A stretch of DNA of 7,137 bases from PVC group bacterium (GTDB taxonomy: Bacteria; GCA-001730085; JADFSZ01), in assembly GCA_022560555.1 (NCBI GenBank), contig JADFSZ010000088.1, forward strand, positions 1-7,137. The letters run 5' to 3'. The notes under the pieces were generated by a model. That model made no database searches and was not told the DNA's origin. It saw only the letters and a program-made list of their open reading frames with translations. A program made the translations under genes and the position numbers. Shown one piece after another: positions 5,592 through 7,137 of the stretch (position 1 is its first letter; each line of letters starts with the position of its first letter).

Positions 5592-7137
5592 ATGGTCGAA
5601 AAAATCAATAAGGGAAGTTCCGTTATTCGTGTCCTCGCGCGCATTGTAGCGCAATATCCCCGGGACGAAAAAATCCTTATCACGCCCGGTTTTCAGATCG
5701 GATCTCAAATTTTAGAGGAACTCACACGATCAGGTACACCGTGGATGAATTTCCGGTCCATGACGATGTACGCGCTCGCGCGTCAATCAGCCGAACTTGT
5801 ATCAGGCGAAGTCCTCACCGAAGTCGGGATGAAAACGATCCTCGACACCGTCTTGACTCAGCTCGATCAAACCAAAAAACTCAAATATTTTCAGAAACGT
5901 TCCATCAACAAAGGTATGATCGATCATCTCGCTGACACCATCAGAGAACTCAAAACATTAGGAATCCAACCCGACTATCTCAGCCCCAAACATTTTGTGG
6001 ATGTTCGTAAAGCCGCGGATCTAAAACACATCTATACCGCATACCAAATCATTCTTAACAACAAAAATCTTTTGGACAGCGCGGATATTTGGATCATGGC
6101 CCTTAAAAACAGTCTAAAACAAAAAAAACGTCCAAAAGTCAAATATATCATTTTGGCCGGCTGTTACGCGAACGTGACACAAAAAGATTTCATTAAGGCG
6201 CTGGCTGGTGCGGACCTGATCGTGATCGAGGAAGAGCCGGTCGAAGGTCTTATTCCGCCTAAAAGCATCTGGGCGCATACCAAAGACCATGATTATCCCG
6301 CGCCTGAAACAGATATCGAGCGCCTGCGCTGGGTGTTCGATTGCGAACAAGCGCCGAAACCTTTTGGTGACGATTCCATCGAACTCTTTCGCGCCGCAGG
6401 CAGCCGAAACGAAATCAGCGAAGTCATGCGGCGCATTGCCGCCGAAAATCTTCCGGCCGATCAAGTCGAAATCATCTATACCGATGCACATAATTATGTG
6501 AGCGCAATCCACGCCTTTTCAGAGCGTGTCGGTATCCCCGTGACATTTGCCGATGGCTTGCCTTCGTATTTCAGCACGCCGGGACGTGTTCTTGCCGGGA
6601 TCCTCATGTGGATCCAAGAAGATTTTAGTGAAATATATTTGAGACGACTTTTGAAAAGCGGAGATCTCTTTCTTGATACCTATGGTGACTCTGTGGACCG
6701 AGCGGATCTGGCTTATCTGCTTCGTACCTCCGGTGTTGGTTGGGGCAGGGATCGATACGACCGTATTCTAAAACAACGCGCCGAAGCGGCTCGAAAAAAA
6801 AGCGACTTAGCCAAAAAAGAGAACGAACCAGTCAAAGCCGATCTAAGCACTCAGGAAGCTGAGGCTGTCGAAACCCTTCACCGGATTTGTATGGATCTGT
6901 TTTCATTTATTCCGGATCAGGACGATAAGGGACAGATTGATTTTGCGAAATTATGTGTTGGGTGTGTAGACATCATCCTGAAATTTGTTCGTATTCGGGA
7001 TGAGAGGGATAATGTTTTTGCTAAAGCCGCGACAGATATTTTTAACATGCTCTCCCGGATTGCCAAAGAAAAGATGCCCGTTACCGAAGCCATCGATAAA
7101 CTTCTTCGGGTCATAACAAGGAACCGATATGGCGACA
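5592..7137 (+). CDS. AddB/RexB-like recombination nuclease subunit, N-terminal part (3' partial)
   Basis: The frame is open from the ATG at 5592 to the window end: 515 residues without a stop, the last complete codon ending at 7136. The pattern is that of the UvrD-like, helicase-derived half of AddB/RexB (ATP-dependent nuclease subunit B). It has an N-terminal strand K-I-L-I-T-P-G at 27-33 where active helicases carry Walker A, here without a G-K-T. Other matches are L-L-D-S-A-D at 160-165, F-R-A-A-G-S-R-N-E-I at 266-275 leading into a helix, G-I-P-V at 314-317 followed by the S-T-P-G-R-V-L stretch at 328-334, and G-V-G-W-G-R at 381-386. In AddAB, AddB contributes a PD-(D/E)XK nuclease and a helicase fold that recognises Chi during double-strand-break repair. 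The nuclease domain and its iron-sulfur cysteines would be encoded beyond the window, so nuclease activity is untested here. Residues 391-425 are a highly charged insert. No Shine-Dalgarno is seen; the bases before the ATG are pyrimidine-rich. Another inactivated UvrD-like nuclease fusion (Cas4-like C-terminus) is an alternative. Confidence 0.72.
   Translation, partial: MVEKINKGSSVIRVLARIVAQYPRDEKILITPGFQIGSQILEELTRSGTPWMNFRSMTMYALARQSAELVSGEVLTEVGMKTILDTVLTQLDQTKKLKYFQKRSINKGMIDHLADTIRELKTLGIQPDYLSPKHFVDVRKAADLKHIYTAYQIILNNKNLLDSADIWIMALKNSLKQKKRPKVKYIILAGCYANVTQKDFIKALAGADLIVIEEEPVEGLIPPKSIWAHTKDHDYPAPETDIERLRWVFDCEQAPKPFGDDSIELFRAAGSRNEISEVMRRIAAENLPADQVEIIYTDAHNYVSAIHAFSERVGIPVTFADGLPSYFSTPGRVLAGILMWIQEDFSEIYLRRLLKSGDLFLDTYGDSVDRADLAYLLRTSGVGWGRDRYDRILKQRAEAARKKSDLAKKENEPVKADLSTQEAEAVETLHRICMDLFSFIPDQDDKGQIDFAKLCVGCVDIILKFVRIRDERDNVFAKAATDIFNMLSRIAKEKMPVTEAIDKLLRVITRNRYGD

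Noticed and set aside
5741-5935. 64-aa plus-strand open frame within the start of the AddB-like gene
   Set aside because: It is an out-of-frame Arg/Ser-rich shadow; the overlapping 515-residue frame is clearly the real one.
6114-6512. 132-aa minus-strand open frame
   Set aside because: It lies wholly inside the AddB-like gene, whose frame gives recognisable motifs; no ribosome-binding site or family resemblance supports it.

Overview
The window is compact bacterial chromosome of moderate G+C, with six protein-coding genes and no RNA gene, insertion sequence, CRISPR array or phage gene that I could recognise. The standard genetic code applies: hsp20 ends in TGA and no gene reads TGA as sense, which argues against the recoded candidate phyla and the mycoplasmas. 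The lineage cannot be fixed from the sequence. Tightly packed genes, weak or absent Shine-Dalgarno sites on four of the five visible starts, and several proteins I cannot place suggest a poorly sampled bacterial phylum, possibly of candidate-phyla type. That is inference.

Left part (1-1600, + strand): the C-terminal portion of a serine-rich protein whose start lies outside the window, then 8 nt later a calcineurin-like metallophosphoesterase resembling LpxH. The phosphoesterase converges on clpB, and the two 3' ends overlap by 11 bp.

Middle part (1590-4758, - strand): a protein-quality-control operon. It reads hsp20 (small heat-shock holdase, strong Shine-Dalgarno) and then clpB (full-length Hsp100 disaggregase, 874 aa), separated by an 85-bp spacer containing a 14-bp tandem repeat that can fold into a hairpin. 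The two products act in sequence: the small Hsp co-aggregates with unfolding proteins, and ClpB (with DnaK, not in the window) pulls them out again.

Divergent control region (4759-5076): about 320 bp without a gene, between hsp20 and the rightward genes. It holds three dyad-symmetric elements: 4901-4915, 4936-4960 (two 11-nt arms, one mismatch) and 5049-5064 (a perfect 16-bp palindrome). It also holds a plausible extended -10 promoter (5009-5037) directed at the rightward genes. This is the least explained and most interesting stretch.

Right part (5077-7137, + strand): an unrecognised 162-aa protein with three membrane segments, then 26 bp later a long open frame running off the window end. 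That frame resembles the N-terminal, helicase-like half of AddB/RexB-type recombination nucleases.
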